Shown one piece after another: positions 1 through 7,171 of a DNA stretch of 9,803 nt. Source of the DNA: an uncultured Pseudomonadota bacterium (lineage in GTDB: Bacteria > Pseudomonadota > Gammaproteobacteria > Burkholderiales > Methylophilaceae); contig CAIOPD010000060.1 of NCBI GenBank assembly GCA_903860085.1, forward strand, positions 1-9,803, written 5' to 3'. The position numbers and the translations under genes were made by a program. Within the stretch, counting starts at the first letter, position 1. Every line of letters starts with the position of its first letter. The notes beneath the pieces were generated by a model that was given only the letters and a program-made list of their open reading frames with translations, was not told the DNA's origin and ran no database searches.

Positions 1-783
1 CTAGTGGTCGGCAGTTTCTTAAATGTAGTAACTTACCGTCTACCGAAAATGATGCAGCGCGAATGGCAAAACAACTGCCTAGAACTTCAGGGTCAGCCCG
101 TCGCTGATGTTAAGCAATACAGCCTCGTAAAACCTAGATCAGCTTGCCCACACTGCGGGCATATGATTTCTGCTTTAGAGAACATACCTGTCATTAGTTA
201 TGTAATATTAAAGGGTCAATGCCGCATCTGCAAAGCACCTATAAACCCCCGCTACCTTTTGATTGAGGCACTCACCGGGATGCTTTTTGGCTTCATTAGC
301 TGGAAGTTTGGCTGCACCAATAATGCATTATTTGCAGCTATATTTACTTCCGCACTTATTGCACTTAGTTTTATTGATTTTGACACTCAACTATTACCTG
401 ATGACATTACCTTACCATTACTATGGTTAGGTTTAGTGTTTAATCTAAATGCCGGCTTTACTGATATTAAATCAGCGATCGTGGGAGCAGTGACTGGCTA
501 TTTAGCGCTATGGTTTATTTACTGGCTATTTAAATTTGTGACCGGCAAAGAAGGTATGGGCTATGGGGATTTTAAGTTACTGGCCGCTATCGGCGCATGG
601 TTTGGCTGGCAATTATTGCCAGCTGTTATTTTATTGTCTTCCTTACTAGGCGCAGCCGTTGGCGTAGGCTTAATTTTTCTAATGAAGCGTGGTCGTGAAA
701 TTCCCATGCCATTTGGACCATTTTTAGCAATCGGTGGCTTTTTCGCACTATTTTTTGGCACACAAATCCCTCACTCTTACTGA
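1..783 (+). CDS. pilD: Type IV prepilin peptidase / N-methyltransferase PilD, 5'-truncated by window edge
   Basis: This inner-membrane aspartic protease (peptidase family A24) cleaves the leader of type IV prepilins and type II secretion pseudopilins, and N-methylates the new N-terminus. The frame is open through base 1 and begins inside the N-terminal GSFLNVV..YRLP motif, so the true start lies upstream; the GTG at 4 is an internal Val codon. Counting from that Val, two zinc-binding pairs are visible: CPHC (48-51) and CRIC (73-76). The catalytic aspartates fit D125 in SFIDFDTQLLPD and D189 in GMGYGD, the family GxGD motif. Several hydrophobic membrane segments follow residue 88, and the PMPFGPFLAIGG segment near the C-terminus is typical. 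With both Cys pairs present, it should be the bifunctional form with the methyltransferase domain. pilB and pilC would be expected just upstream, outside the window. coaE follows 21 nt downstream. Confidence 0.94.
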   Translation, partial: LVVGSFLNVVTYRLPKMMQREWQNNCLELQGQPVADVKQYSLVKPRSACPHCGHMISALENIPVISYVILKGQCRICKAPINPRYLLIEALTGMLFGFISWKFGCTNNALFAAIFTSALIALSFIDFDTQLLPDDITLPLLWLGLVFNLNAGFTDIKSAIVGAVTGYLALWFIYWLFKFVTGKEGMGYGDFKLLAAIGAWFGWQLLPAVILLSSLLGAAVGVGLIFLMKRGREIPMPFGPFLAIGGFFALFFGTQIPHSY

Positions 784-804
784 GTTTAAGTGCGAACAAT
801 TCAA

Positions 805-1437
805 ATGTCATTAATACATACTCCAGTGATTGGCCTTACCGGCGGCGTAGGTTCTGGCAAAAGTGAAGCGGCTAAACAATTTGCCAAGCTTGGCGTGCCT
901 GTAGTTGATACAGATGAAATTTCACGCGCCTTAACCGCTGATAACAGCCCCTTACTGCTTGAAATTCGCAGTATTTTTGGTGCGAAATTTTTCACAAACG
1001 AAGGCAAACTAGACCGTACCAAGCTCCGTAACCACATCTTTGGAAATAAAGAAGAGCGCTTAAAACTTGAAGCACTCATGCACTCAGCGATATACGATTT
1101 GGCTTTGCAGCAACTGTCGATAAATGCAGATCGATTAAACCCGCCTTATCAAATATTAGTACTGCCTTTACTATTTGAAAATGACCGCTACCAGTCGCTT
1201 ATTAATCAGAGTATTGCCATTGATTGTGATGAACATTTACAGGTGGAGCGTGCCATGGTTCGCAGTCAACTAAGCGCACCTGATGTAAGAGCCATGATGG
1301 CGGCACAACTATCAAGAATCAATAGAATAAGTCGCGCTGATTTCGTCATTGACAACAATGGCTCTCTGGAAGATTTGGAAGAAAAAATTACTGAAATCCA
1401 TAAAAAGTTCATTAACTCTTGCATAGTTAGCAAATAA
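805..1437 (+). CDS. coaE: Dephospho-CoA kinase CoaE
   Basis: It phosphorylates the 3'-hydroxyl of dephospho-CoA with ATP, the last step of coenzyme A synthesis in the cytoplasm. Starting at the ATG at 805 gives 210 residues, close to the usual 200-210. The P-loop GGVGSGKS lies at residues 13-20, the substrate-binding DTD at 35-37, an LPLLFEN segment mid-protein, and the C-terminal ADFVIDNNGSLEDL motif typical of CoaE. A GTG at 790 would add five residues (VRTIQ), but the family normally begins only a few residues before the P-loop strand, so ATG 805 is preferred. Neither start has a clear Shine-Dalgarno sequence, so the choice rests on length. It lies between pilD (21 nt upstream) and zapD (70 nt downstream), an arrangement I recall from many beta- and gammaproteobacteria, so co-transcription is likely. 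Confidence 0.95.
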   Translation: MSLIHTPVIGLTGGVGSGKSEAAKQFAKLGVPVVDTDEISRALTADNSPLLLEIRSIFGAKFFTNEGKLDRTKLRNHIFGNKEERLKLEALMHSAIYDLALQQLSINADRLNPPYQILVLPLLFENDRYQSLINQSIAIDCDEHLQVERAMVRSQLSAPDVRAMMAAQLSRINRISRADFVIDNNGSLEDLEEKITEIHKKFINSCIVSK

Positions 1438-1507
1438 ATTTAATAATTGTTCTCAAGTATAAATCTGCTACTAAAATAGTATTTCTTGGTTAACTATGTA
1501 ATGAATA

Positions 1508-2266
1508 ATGCCTAGCTACGATTACCCCTTTAACGAACGCATACGCACATTACTACGCGTAGAGGATTTGTTCGCCAAAGTTTTGTACAACGTAGAAGCA
1601 GGCAATGAGTATCAGCACCACTGTGCCTTGCTAACGCTATTGCAAATCTTAGATGTCGTTGATAGAGCCGAACTCAAACTTGACCTATTACAAGAACTTG
1701 ATCGGCAAAGAACGGCAATGACTGCCCTTCGCGGCAACCCAGGCATTTCAGCAAAAACCCTAGAAACCATATTGGCAGACATTGATATTACTGCTGAAGC
1801 CTTGCGTGCTGAAACCACTAAGCTGGGTCAAACCCTGCGATCCAATGAATGGCTAATGAGCATCAAACAACGGGCAGGAATTCCGGGGGGCGTGTGTGAG
1901 TTTGATTTACCCTCTTACCATTACTGGCTAGGCCTTGGCGAAACTCGGCGCAGACAGGATTTTGACTCATGGCTCAAACCCTTATTACCGATGCATAAAG
2001 CGATTGGCATTATCTTACATATTTTGCGCGGCAGTGGCGCTACCACACACTTAATAGCGAGTAATGGTTCTTACCAACAGATGCTAGGTGGTGCCAAACC
2101 AGCTCAAATGTTGCGTGTTGTCTTAGCAGACAACATCGCCTGTTTTCCAGAAGTAAGCGCCAATAAATATGCGATTAACATACGCTTTAGTACACTTGAA
2201 AGTGCTCAGAAACCGCAAAAACATGAAATAGATGTTAAATTTAGCTTAACTTTATGTAACCTATAG
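1508..2266 (+). CDS. zapD: Cell division protein ZapD (FtsZ-associated, formerly YacF)
   Basis: ZapD binds the C-terminal tail of FtsZ and cross-links its filaments at the division ring. The 252-residue product matches the family from end to end. It opens with YPFNERIRTLLRVEDLF (residues 6-22), a near-signature for ZapD; the centre has CEFDLPSYHYWL; the end reads FSLTLCNL, matching the beta-strand that closes the family. The N-terminal half is mostly helical, as expected. The ATG at 1508 places the signature at its usual distance from the start. No strong ribosome binding site is visible in front of it, and the ATG at 1501 opens only a four-codon frame. The 70-nt gap after coaE is AT-rich with a short TACTA-AAA-TAGTA inverted repeat at 1469-1481 and no convincing promoter. 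yacG follows after 55 nt. Confidence 0.94.
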   Translation: MPSYDYPFNERIRTLLRVEDLFAKVLYNVEAGNEYQHHCALLTLLQILDVVDRAELKLDLLQELDRQRTAMTALRGNPGISAKTLETILADIDITAEALRAETTKLGQTLRSNEWLMSIKQRAGIPGGVCEFDLPSYHYWLGLGETRRRQDFDSWLKPLLPMHKAIGIILHILRGSGATTHLIASNGSYQQMLGGAKPAQMLRVVLADNIACFPEVSANKYAINIRFSTLESAQKPQKHEIDVKFSLTLCNL

Positions 2267-2321
2267 TTTTGCACAGAAGTTGAGCAATACCCCTAGTAAA
2301 TTACGTTTAAGACTCACGGAC

Positions 2322-2531
2322 ATGACCACAATTACAAAGCGTTTAGTTGCCTGCCCTAAGTGTGGCAATTTATCAGAGTTTTCACCATCCAATGCCTTTA
2401 GACCTTTTTGTAGCGAACGCTGCAAACTGATTGATTTAGGACTATGGGCAAGCGAACAGTATGCTATTCCTGAAGCAATTAAGATGGATGAAATGTACGA
2501 CGACATTTCAGATGAAAGTTTTAAGCCATAA
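2322..2531 (+). CDS. yacG: DNA gyrase inhibitor YacG (small zinc-binding protein)
   Basis: YacG is a small zinc protein; the E. coli homologue binds GyrB and blocks gyrase from binding DNA. From the ATG at 2322 the product is 69 residues, near the usual 60-70. The four zinc ligands are C11 and C14 (CPKCG) and C30 and C34 (CSERC), followed by the family hallmark KLIDLGLWASEQYAIPE. The C-terminus is acidic (DEMYDDISDES), as in homologues. A TTG at 2280 would extend it by 14 residues, but ATG 2322 gives the expected length and follows a modest ACGGAC ribosome-binding-like stretch, so the shorter form is preferred. zapD lies 55 nt upstream, a pairing I recall as conserved, and a copper chaperone gene begins 54 nt downstream. 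Confidence 0.93.
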   Translation: MTTITKRLVACPKCGNLSEFSPSNAFRPFCSERCKLIDLGLWASEQYAIPEAIKMDEMYDDISDESFKP

Positions 2532-2575
2532 ACTCATTCGTATTTTCATCACATTCCCGTTTAGCCCTCTCACCT

Positions 2576-2579
2576 AGGA
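2576..2579 (+). promoter_or_regulatory. Ribosome binding site of the PCuAC copper chaperone gene
   Basis: AGGA sits six bases before the ATG at 2586. It is the clearest Shine-Dalgarno sequence in the first 3 kb and fixes the start just ahead of a normal signal peptide. Confidence 0.6.
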
Positions 2580-2585
2580 ATTAAC

Positions 2586-3080
2586 ATGGCCAATTTACTT
2601 CAAAATTCTCGCATCAGTTTTATCATAGTGTCCACTATTTTTTTAGCTTACTTTTCTAATGCTTATGCGTTGGATTCCGACATTAGCATTACTCAGAACT
2701 CAATCAGCATAAAAGACGCATGGGTACGTCCAAGTCACCCTGGTCAGGATGTAGGTGCTGCTTATATGACGTTAACTAGCATTCAAGATATCACCCTAGT
2801 TCGTGTCGAAAGTGATGTGAGCGATAGTGTAGAAATTCACAGTATGACGATGCAAAACGGCGTGATGAAAATGCGCATGCTTGATAATCTATCATTAGTT
2901 GCGGGGAAACCTTATAAGCTTGAACCTGGCGGTTTTCATTTCATGTTATTTGATTTGAAAAAGACACTCGCTGTAGGTGAATCAGTCAATTTTGTGCTTT
3001 ATTTCAAAGCTAAGAACAAGACTGAATTTAAGCAAAATATTAAAGCCCTAGTGCGCGCTGAAAAAGAGCAGCAACACTAA
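2586..3080 (+). CDS. Exported PCuAC-type periplasmic copper chaperone (DUF461 / COG2847)
   Basis: Proteins of this family bind Cu(I) in the periplasm and help deliver copper to the CuA or CuB centre of cytochrome oxidase. The 164-residue product starts with a Sec signal peptide: a hydrophobic run (ISFIIVSTIFLAYF) followed by a likely cleavage after NAYA at residue 28. The mature part shows DAWVRPS (44-50), and the family copper motif H-x10-M-x21-H-x-M is met exactly by H85, M96, H118 and M120. All four ligands are therefore present. The start has an AGGA ribosome binding site six bases upstream. The gene ends the plus-strand cluster after yacG, with which it has no obvious functional link. 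No Sco, copper efflux or oxidase gene is visible nearby. Its stop is only 4 nt from that of the converging Nudix gene. Confidence 0.91.
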   Translation: MANLLQNSRISFIIVSTIFLAYFSNAYALDSDISITQNSISIKDAWVRPSHPGQDVGAAYMTLTSIQDITLVRVESDVSDSVEIHSMTMQNGVMKMRMLDNLSLVAGKPYKLEPGGFHFMLFDLKKTLAVGESVNFVLYFKAKNKTEFKQNIKALVRAEKEQQH

Positions 3081-3084
3081 CCCA

Positions 3085-4122
3085 TTATTGTAATAGTTGA
3101 GCCTTGACCCAAATTGAACGCTGCATAGCCACACCATGCGCTCCATGCATTCTGGCCTGATGTAAATTCGAAGTTTGCATTCCACCAAGCGCATATACCG
3201 GCAAAGCATAGCTTTCAATGAGGTCAGTAAATGCCTCCCATCCTAAGGGTAGGACATCGTCATGACTGCGAGTTGCCATCACTGGTGACAGCGTCACATA
3301 ATCTAATCCCAGCTTAGCGGCATGAACCAACTGACGGGCACCATGGCAAGAAGCGCCACATAACATGTTGGCAGGCCTATGCTGTAACTGCATCAAATCT
3401 TCACCGGTAAAATGCACGCCACTCGCGTTAAGTTGGGATACTAAATTTAAATCAGCTTTCACACAGTGCGAGTTCAAGAAAACTTTAGCTTGGTAGGGAA
3501 GCGCCAATGCAATCACACGCTGTGCAAATTTCTGATAAGCTTCAACTGACAGTTGTTTTTCGCGCACTTGTATCATCATTAAACCGTTTTGTAAGGCATG
3601 CGCTAAGTATTCAAAAAACAGCGCTTCTCCCAGCTCACTTAAATTAGTAATGGCATAAAGAGGCGCTAATCCCAAACCGCCGAAAATAGGTGCATTTGCT
3701 GGCAAAATAGGTTGAACGCTTATCTTTTTTGGATTTTGCCAACTTAAGACTTGATGTTCCAAGCCCTTCGGCTCACCCTGCCAATCCACCACTACAAAAA
3801 AATGTAGCTTAACGGTTTTAGCTGGAGATTCTAAGTTGCCACTAGCGTCATATTTTGCGGGGTAGTCAAAAGTTCGGGTTAGCCACGGATAGCAAACAGT
3901 GACTGTGATTCCTAACTCCTCTTGCAACTCCCTTTTGAGCGCCAACTCTGGTGTTTCATTTACCTCAACTTTACCACCGGGAAACTCCCAGTATCCAGCC
4001 CAAGGTTTTCCCGCTGGGCGTTCCGCTAATAGCACCAAGCCATTTTTATCCTGAATGACGCCGACTGCAGCATCAATAACATTAGAAGTTGTCACTAAGC
4101 TAGAGGCTACGAAAGCGATCAA
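3085..4122 (-). CDS. mutT: MutT-type Nudix hydrolase fused to a ThiE/TenI-like domain
   Basis: The N-terminal part resembles MutT, which hydrolyses 8-oxo-dGTP to prevent mutation; the C-terminal part resembles thiamine phosphate synthase. The longest frame gives 345 residues. The Nudix box G-x5-E-x7-REUxEExGU is complete (G50, E56, R64, E65, E68, E69, G71), preceded by WEFPGGK as in MutT. The ThiE-like part (about 153-338) shows QVREK (185-189), GVHFTGEDL (235-243), DYVTLSPVMATRSH and PVYALGGM. The synthase NDR/NDD metal motif is replaced by N217-S218-H219, so thiamine phosphate synthesis is doubtful. I recall such fusions, around 310-330 residues, from beta- and gammaproteobacteria. No ATG start exists: the options are TTG at 4122 or GTG at 4095, the latter (336 residues) better matching the family N-terminus, neither with a good ribosome binding site. 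argJ lies 29 nt upstream, so translation probably follows on the same transcript. Confidence 0.9.
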   Translation of the reverse strand: MIAFVASSLVTTSNVIDAAVGVIQDKNGLVLLAERPAGKPWAGYWEFPGGKVEVNETPELALKRELQEELGITVTVCYPWLTRTFDYPAKYDASGNLESPAKTVKLHFFVVVDWQGEPKGLEHQVLSWQNPKKISVQPILPANAPIFGGLGLAPLYAITNLSELGEALFFEYLAHALQNGLMMIQVREKQLSVEAYQKFAQRVIALALPYQAKVFLNSHCVKADLNLVSQLNASGVHFTGEDLMQLQHRPANMLCGASCHGARQLVHAAKLGLDYVTLSPVMATRSHDDVLPLGWEAFTDLIESYALPVYALGGMQTSNLHQARMHGAHGVAMQRSIWVKAQLLQ

Positions 4123-4151
4123 GATGACAAAACTGCTTATGCAGGTTTAGA

Positions 4152-5378
4152 TTAAGAGCGATAGTCTGCATTGATTCTGACGTAGTCATATGAAAAATCG
4201 CAGGTCCAAACTGTGCAACTCGCATTACCGCGCGCTAGGTCTACTCGTACTAGAATTTCTGGCTGCTGCATCACGGCAACGCCCTGTGCCTCTTCATACG
4301 CTAGCGCACGGCCACCTTTTTCGGCCACCAAAACATCGCCCAAATACAGCTTAAGCGCATTGATATCAAGCCGTTCAACTCCAGCGTAGCCTATAGCAGC
4401 TAAAATGCGACCTAGATTAGGATCTGAGGCAAAAAAAGCAGTTTTAATTAAAGGTGAATGGGCAATGGCATAAGCGACTTTTCTGCACTCAGCCTCGTCA
4501 CGACCACCTTCAATAGTGACAGTCATAAATTTAGTAGCGCCTTCTCCATCACGAACGATGGCTTGCGCCAACTCAATAGCCACATCAGTTAAGGCATCAC
4601 GTAATACAGTAAATTCTGCACTATTTTCAGTAACTTCATCATTACCCGCTTGATTGCTGGCAATCATAATCAAGCTGTCATTGGTCGAAGTGTCCCCATC
4701 GACAGTAATGCAATTAAACGACTTGTTAACCGCGAAACGGATAATACTATCCAAGGCTGAAGAACTAATTACAGCATCGGTTGCAATATAGCCCAACATA
4801 GTCGCCATATTGGGATGAATCATGCCAGACCCTTTACTGACACCAGTAATGGTCACCGACTTGCCACCCAAGACAATACGACGAGACGTGCCTTTGGCCA
4901 CGATATCCGTGGTCATAATTGCTTCCGCAGCATTAAGCCAATTGTCTTGCTTTAAGTTAGCAATGGCCGCTGGTAATCCAGCAATCACCTTATCTGCTGG
5001 CAGTGTCTCTAAAATCACCCCCGTTGAAAATGGCAACACTTGTTGTGGATGAATGTTCAAAGCTATAGCTAAAGCCTCTGTGGTTAATTTTGCACGGTAC
5101 AAGCCATCATCACCAGTACCGGCATTTGCACAACCAGTATTCACAAGTAGCGCACGTATCGGTTGGTCGCCGGCCAAGTGAGTTTTACAGAGCAATACCG
5201 GTGCCGCACAGAATTGGTTTTGCGTAAAAACACCAGATACATGACTACCTTCTGCAAGCAAGATCACCAATAAATCTTTACGATTAGCTTTTCGTATATG
5301 CGCTTCGGCAAAACCAAGCGTGACTCCATTGATGGGCAATAAGCTGCTAGCTGCAGGAGTATTCAAATTAACAGGCAT
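4152..5378 (-). CDS. argJ: Bifunctional glutamate N-acetyltransferase / amino-acid acetyltransferase ArgJ
   Basis: ArgJ transfers acetyl from N-acetylornithine to glutamate, which recycles the acetyl group in arginine synthesis; many versions also acetylate glutamate from acetyl-CoA. The 408 residues match the family's usual 400-410. The precursor cuts itself into alpha and beta chains before a threonine nucleophile, seen here as T193 in HPNMATML, preceded by KGSGMI. The oxyanion-hole region FSTGVI (117-122), NTGCANAGTGD (80-90) and the C-terminal VRINADYRS are all present, so it should be active. The ATG at 5378 has an AAGGA ribosome binding site (5385-5389) six bases upstream. cysS lies 60 nt upstream on the same strand. 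That gap holds a TGTATACC stretch that could be an extended -10, so argJ may have its own promoter as well as read-through from cysS. Confidence 0.98.
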   Translation of the reverse strand: MPVNLNTPAASSLLPINGVTLGFAEAHIRKANRKDLLVILLAEGSHVSGVFTQNQFCAAPVLLCKTHLAGDQPIRALLVNTGCANAGTGDDGLYRAKLTTEALAIALNIHPQQVLPFSTGVILETLPADKVIAGLPAAIANLKQDNWLNAAEAIMTTDIVAKGTSRRIVLGGKSVTITGVSKGSGMIHPNMATMLGYIATDAVISSSALDSIIRFAVNKSFNCITVDGDTSTNDSLIMIASNQAGNDEVTENSAEFTVLRDALTDVAIELAQAIVRDGEGATKFMTVTIEGGRDEAECRKVAYAIAHSPLIKTAFFASDPNLGRILAAIGYAGVERLDINALKLYLGDVLVAEKGGRALAYEEAQGVAVMQQPEILVRVDLARGNASCTVWTCDFSYDYVRINADYRS

Positions 5379-5438
5379 GCGAGTTCCTTTTACAGGCTTT
5401 AATAATGGTAGGTATACAAAAATTTATAAGGCTTGTTG

Positions 5439-6821
5439 TTAAGCGCGTCGCCATGTTGTTCCCTGCGGAGAGTCTTCCAATACGATACCGGCTTCAGCCA
5501 AGGTTTTGCGTATGCTATCGGCTTCGGTAAAATTTTTGGATTGCTTGGCAAGGTTGCGCTGAACAATCAAAGCATCCACATCCAATGACTGACAAACTTG
5601 CTCAATCTCACCTTGTAAGAAAGTATCTGGATCTCGTTGTAATAAGCCAACGACTGCCGCCAAGTTTTTAAGCAATGATCCTGTGACTGCAGATTTGGTT
5701 TTATTCAGCTCACTGGCTAAATCAAACAATACGGCAAATGCTAACGGTGTATTAAAGTCATCATCCATGGCAGCTTTAAAGCTTGCCGCTGGCGCTAACT
5801 GCCAATCAACAGCCTCATCGGTAGTTTCTACACCACGTAAAGCCGTATATAGCCGAGTTAGCGCCAACTTAGCATCGTCTAAATGCTGATCAGAATAGTT
5901 AAGTGGACTACGATAATGAGCACGCAATATAAAGAAACGCACCACCTCAGCATCATATTGCTCTAGCACTGTCCGAATCGTAAAGAAATTGCCCAAAGAT
6001 TTAGACATTTTTTCATCATCGACGCGAACAAAACCATTATGCATCCAGTAGTTAACCATCTGACATAGCTCACCATCATGGCTATGAGCCGCTTCAGATT
6101 GTGCAATTTCATTTTCATGATGTGGAAACTGCAAATCCTGGCCACCGCCATGTATATCAAAATGCTGCCCTAAATAGTGGGCGCTCATGGCAGAACATTC
6201 AATATGCCAGCCTGGACGACCCTTGCCCCAAGGAGATTCCCAGCTTGGCTCACCCAGCTTTGCTGATTTCCACAAGACAAAATCCATAGCATCTTTTTTA
6301 TGTAAATCAACTTCAACGCGTTCACCGGCACGCAAATCCACTAAGGATTTCCCGGATAACTTTCCATAATCTGCAAAATTATTCACAGCATAGAAAACAT
6401 CTCCATTACTTGCGGCATAAGCATAACCTTTATCAATTAAAAGGCTAATCATGGTAATCATGCCGTCAACAAATTCAGTTGCTCTTGGCTCTAGTGTTGG
6501 ACGCACCACACCTAGTTTTGCAGAATCTTCATCCATGGCATCAATAAAACGCTGCGTTAATTGCGCAATGGTTTCATTATTTTCTTGCGCGCGTTTAATT
6601 ATTTTGTCATCGATATCAGTAATATTGCGCACATAAGTAACTTCATATCCTGATGTACGTAACCAACGATTCACCATATCAAATGCCACCATTACCCTTG
6701 CATGGCCTAAATGGCAGTAGTCATATACAGTCATGCCGCAGACATACATACTGACTTTGCCAGCAATAATTGGCGTAAATACTTGTTTTTCACGCGCCAG
6801 GGTATTGTAAATTTTTAACAT
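5439..6821 (-). CDS. cysS: Cysteinyl-tRNA synthetase CysS
   Basis: This class I synthetase activates cysteine with ATP and charges tRNA-Cys. Starting at the ATG at 6821 gives 460 residues, the usual length, and puts MLKIYNTL at the N-terminus as in homologues. The zinc ligands C28, C209, H234 and E238 are all present, at what I recall as the E. coli positions. The HIGH-type signature is HLGH (37-40), and KMSKS is at 271-275. The C-terminal region (DALIVQRNLAKQSKNFTEAD) is the helical anticodon-binding part. A TTG at 6863 could add 14 residues, but they look like untranslated AT-rich leader. No good Shine-Dalgarno precedes the ATG. It is the first gene of a likely cysS-argJ-mutT operon and diverges from ppiA across a 350-bp gap. 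Confidence 0.98.
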   Translation of the reverse strand: MLKIYNTLAREKQVFTPIIAGKVSMYVCGMTVYDYCHLGHARVMVAFDMVNRWLRTSGYEVTYVRNITDIDDKIIKRAQENNETIAQLTQRFIDAMDEDSAKLGVVRPTLEPRATEFVDGMITMISLLIDKGYAYAASNGDVFYAVNNFADYGKLSGKSLVDLRAGERVEVDLHKKDAMDFVLWKSAKLGEPSWESPWGKGRPGWHIECSAMSAHYLGQHFDIHGGGQDLQFPHHENEIAQSEAAHSHDGELCQMVNYWMHNGFVRVDDEKMSKSLGNFFTIRTVLEQYDAEVVRFFILRAHYRSPLNYSDQHLDDAKLALTRLYTALRGVETTDEAVDWQLAPAASFKAAMDDDFNTPLAFAVLFDLASELNKTKSAVTGSLLKNLAAVVGLLQRDPDTFLQGEIEQVCQSLDVDALIVQRNLAKQSKNFTEADSIRKTLAEAGIVLEDSPQGTTWRRA

Positions 6822-6985
6822 AATATAATTTATGGTTGATTTTGAAGTGGTGGTTATATCCAAGCCAGTATAAATAAGCCTGTAATTGAGCGTTCACGCG
6901 AAATATATAGTCTGAAACCGAAATGATTTGTTGGAGGTTACCTAGGCTATTGATAGAATTACGCATTCGATGCAATAATCCAAAA

Positions 6986-6994
6986 AGTATAGCA
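6986..6994 (-). promoter_or_regulatory. cysS: Candidate extended -10 promoter for cysS
   Basis: Read on the minus strand this is TGCTATACT: a TGn extension followed by TATACT, five of six matches to TATAAT. The position 17 bases upstream (GCAATA) is a poor -35, which extended -10 promoters can tolerate. Transcription would start near 6979-6980, giving a leader of about 155-160 nt before the cysS ATG. It is the best minus-strand candidate I found in the gap, but it is judged by eye only. Confidence 0.35.
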
Positions 6995-7045
6995 CAATGA
7001 ATAATTTTTATTGCGTTGCTCACTGCCATTCGGACAAGACTAGCC

Positions 7046-7076
7046 TTGATTTTAACAGTATTGCGCCAGCTAATAA
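7046..7076 (+). promoter_or_regulatory. ppiA: Weak candidate promoter for the ppiA-ppiB-lpxH cluster
   Basis: TTGATT (7046-7051) resembles a -35 and TAATAA (7071-7076) a -10. The 19-bp spacing is longer than ideal. It is the best plus-strand pair I see between cysS and ppiA, but the support is thin. Confidence 0.2.
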
Positions 7077-7171
7077 TGCAAATATGACAGCATTGGATAC
7101 TAGAAAATAGTTTACACAGTCGCCACATACAAATAGCAACTAATTAAAACTGGAATTAACTAAGGAAAAAT

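Larger units (their letters stand above)
6822..7171. other. 350-bp divergent intergenic region between cysS and ppiA
   Basis: This is the only long stretch without a convincing gene. It must contain the promoters for cysS (minus) and ppiA (plus). On the minus strand an open frame runs from 7128 to 6790, through the cysS start; its product is rich in Asn, Tyr, His and Ile and lacks recognisable motifs. On the plus strand a 37-codon ATG frame covers 6997-7110 with no ribosome binding site. Short inverted repeats (GCAT-TCG-ATGC at 6963-6973, CTAT-TG-ATAG near 6948-6957) are within chance for AT-rich DNA. I see no tRNA, no known riboswitch and no terminator with a T-run. Confidence 0.6.

Noticed and set aside
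790..804. GTG start for coaE
   Set aside because: It adds five residues without a ribosome binding site; the ATG at 805 fits the family N-terminus better.
626..811. 61-codon minus-strand frame across the pilD end and coaE start
   Set aside because: Antisense shadow of pilD coding sequence, with no start signal or motif.
1469..1481. TACTA-AAA-TAGTA inverted repeat upstream of zapD as an operator
   Set aside because: Five-base AT-rich arms are common by chance in this DNA and no promoter is clear beside it.
2280..2321. TTG start for yacG
   Set aside because: It would add 14 residues not expected for this 60-70 residue family; ATG 2322 gives the normal length.
3081..3102. TATT-GT-AATA hairpin at the pcuAC/mutT convergence as a terminator
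   Set aside because: The stem is four AT pairs with no T-run, too weak to call.
4822..5052. 76-codon plus-strand frame inside argJ
   Set aside because: It is antisense to a fully conserved gene and has no protein features of its own.
6822..6863. TTG start adding 14 residues to CysS
   Set aside because: Zinc and signature motifs fall at their usual positions when counting from the ATG at 6821.
6790..7128. 112-codon minus-strand frame upstream of and overlapping cysS, as a protein gene
   Set aside because: No ribosome binding site at its start, no recognisable domain, composition of random AT-rich DNA, and it runs into the cysS start in another frame. Only its last part is kept as a leader-frame question.
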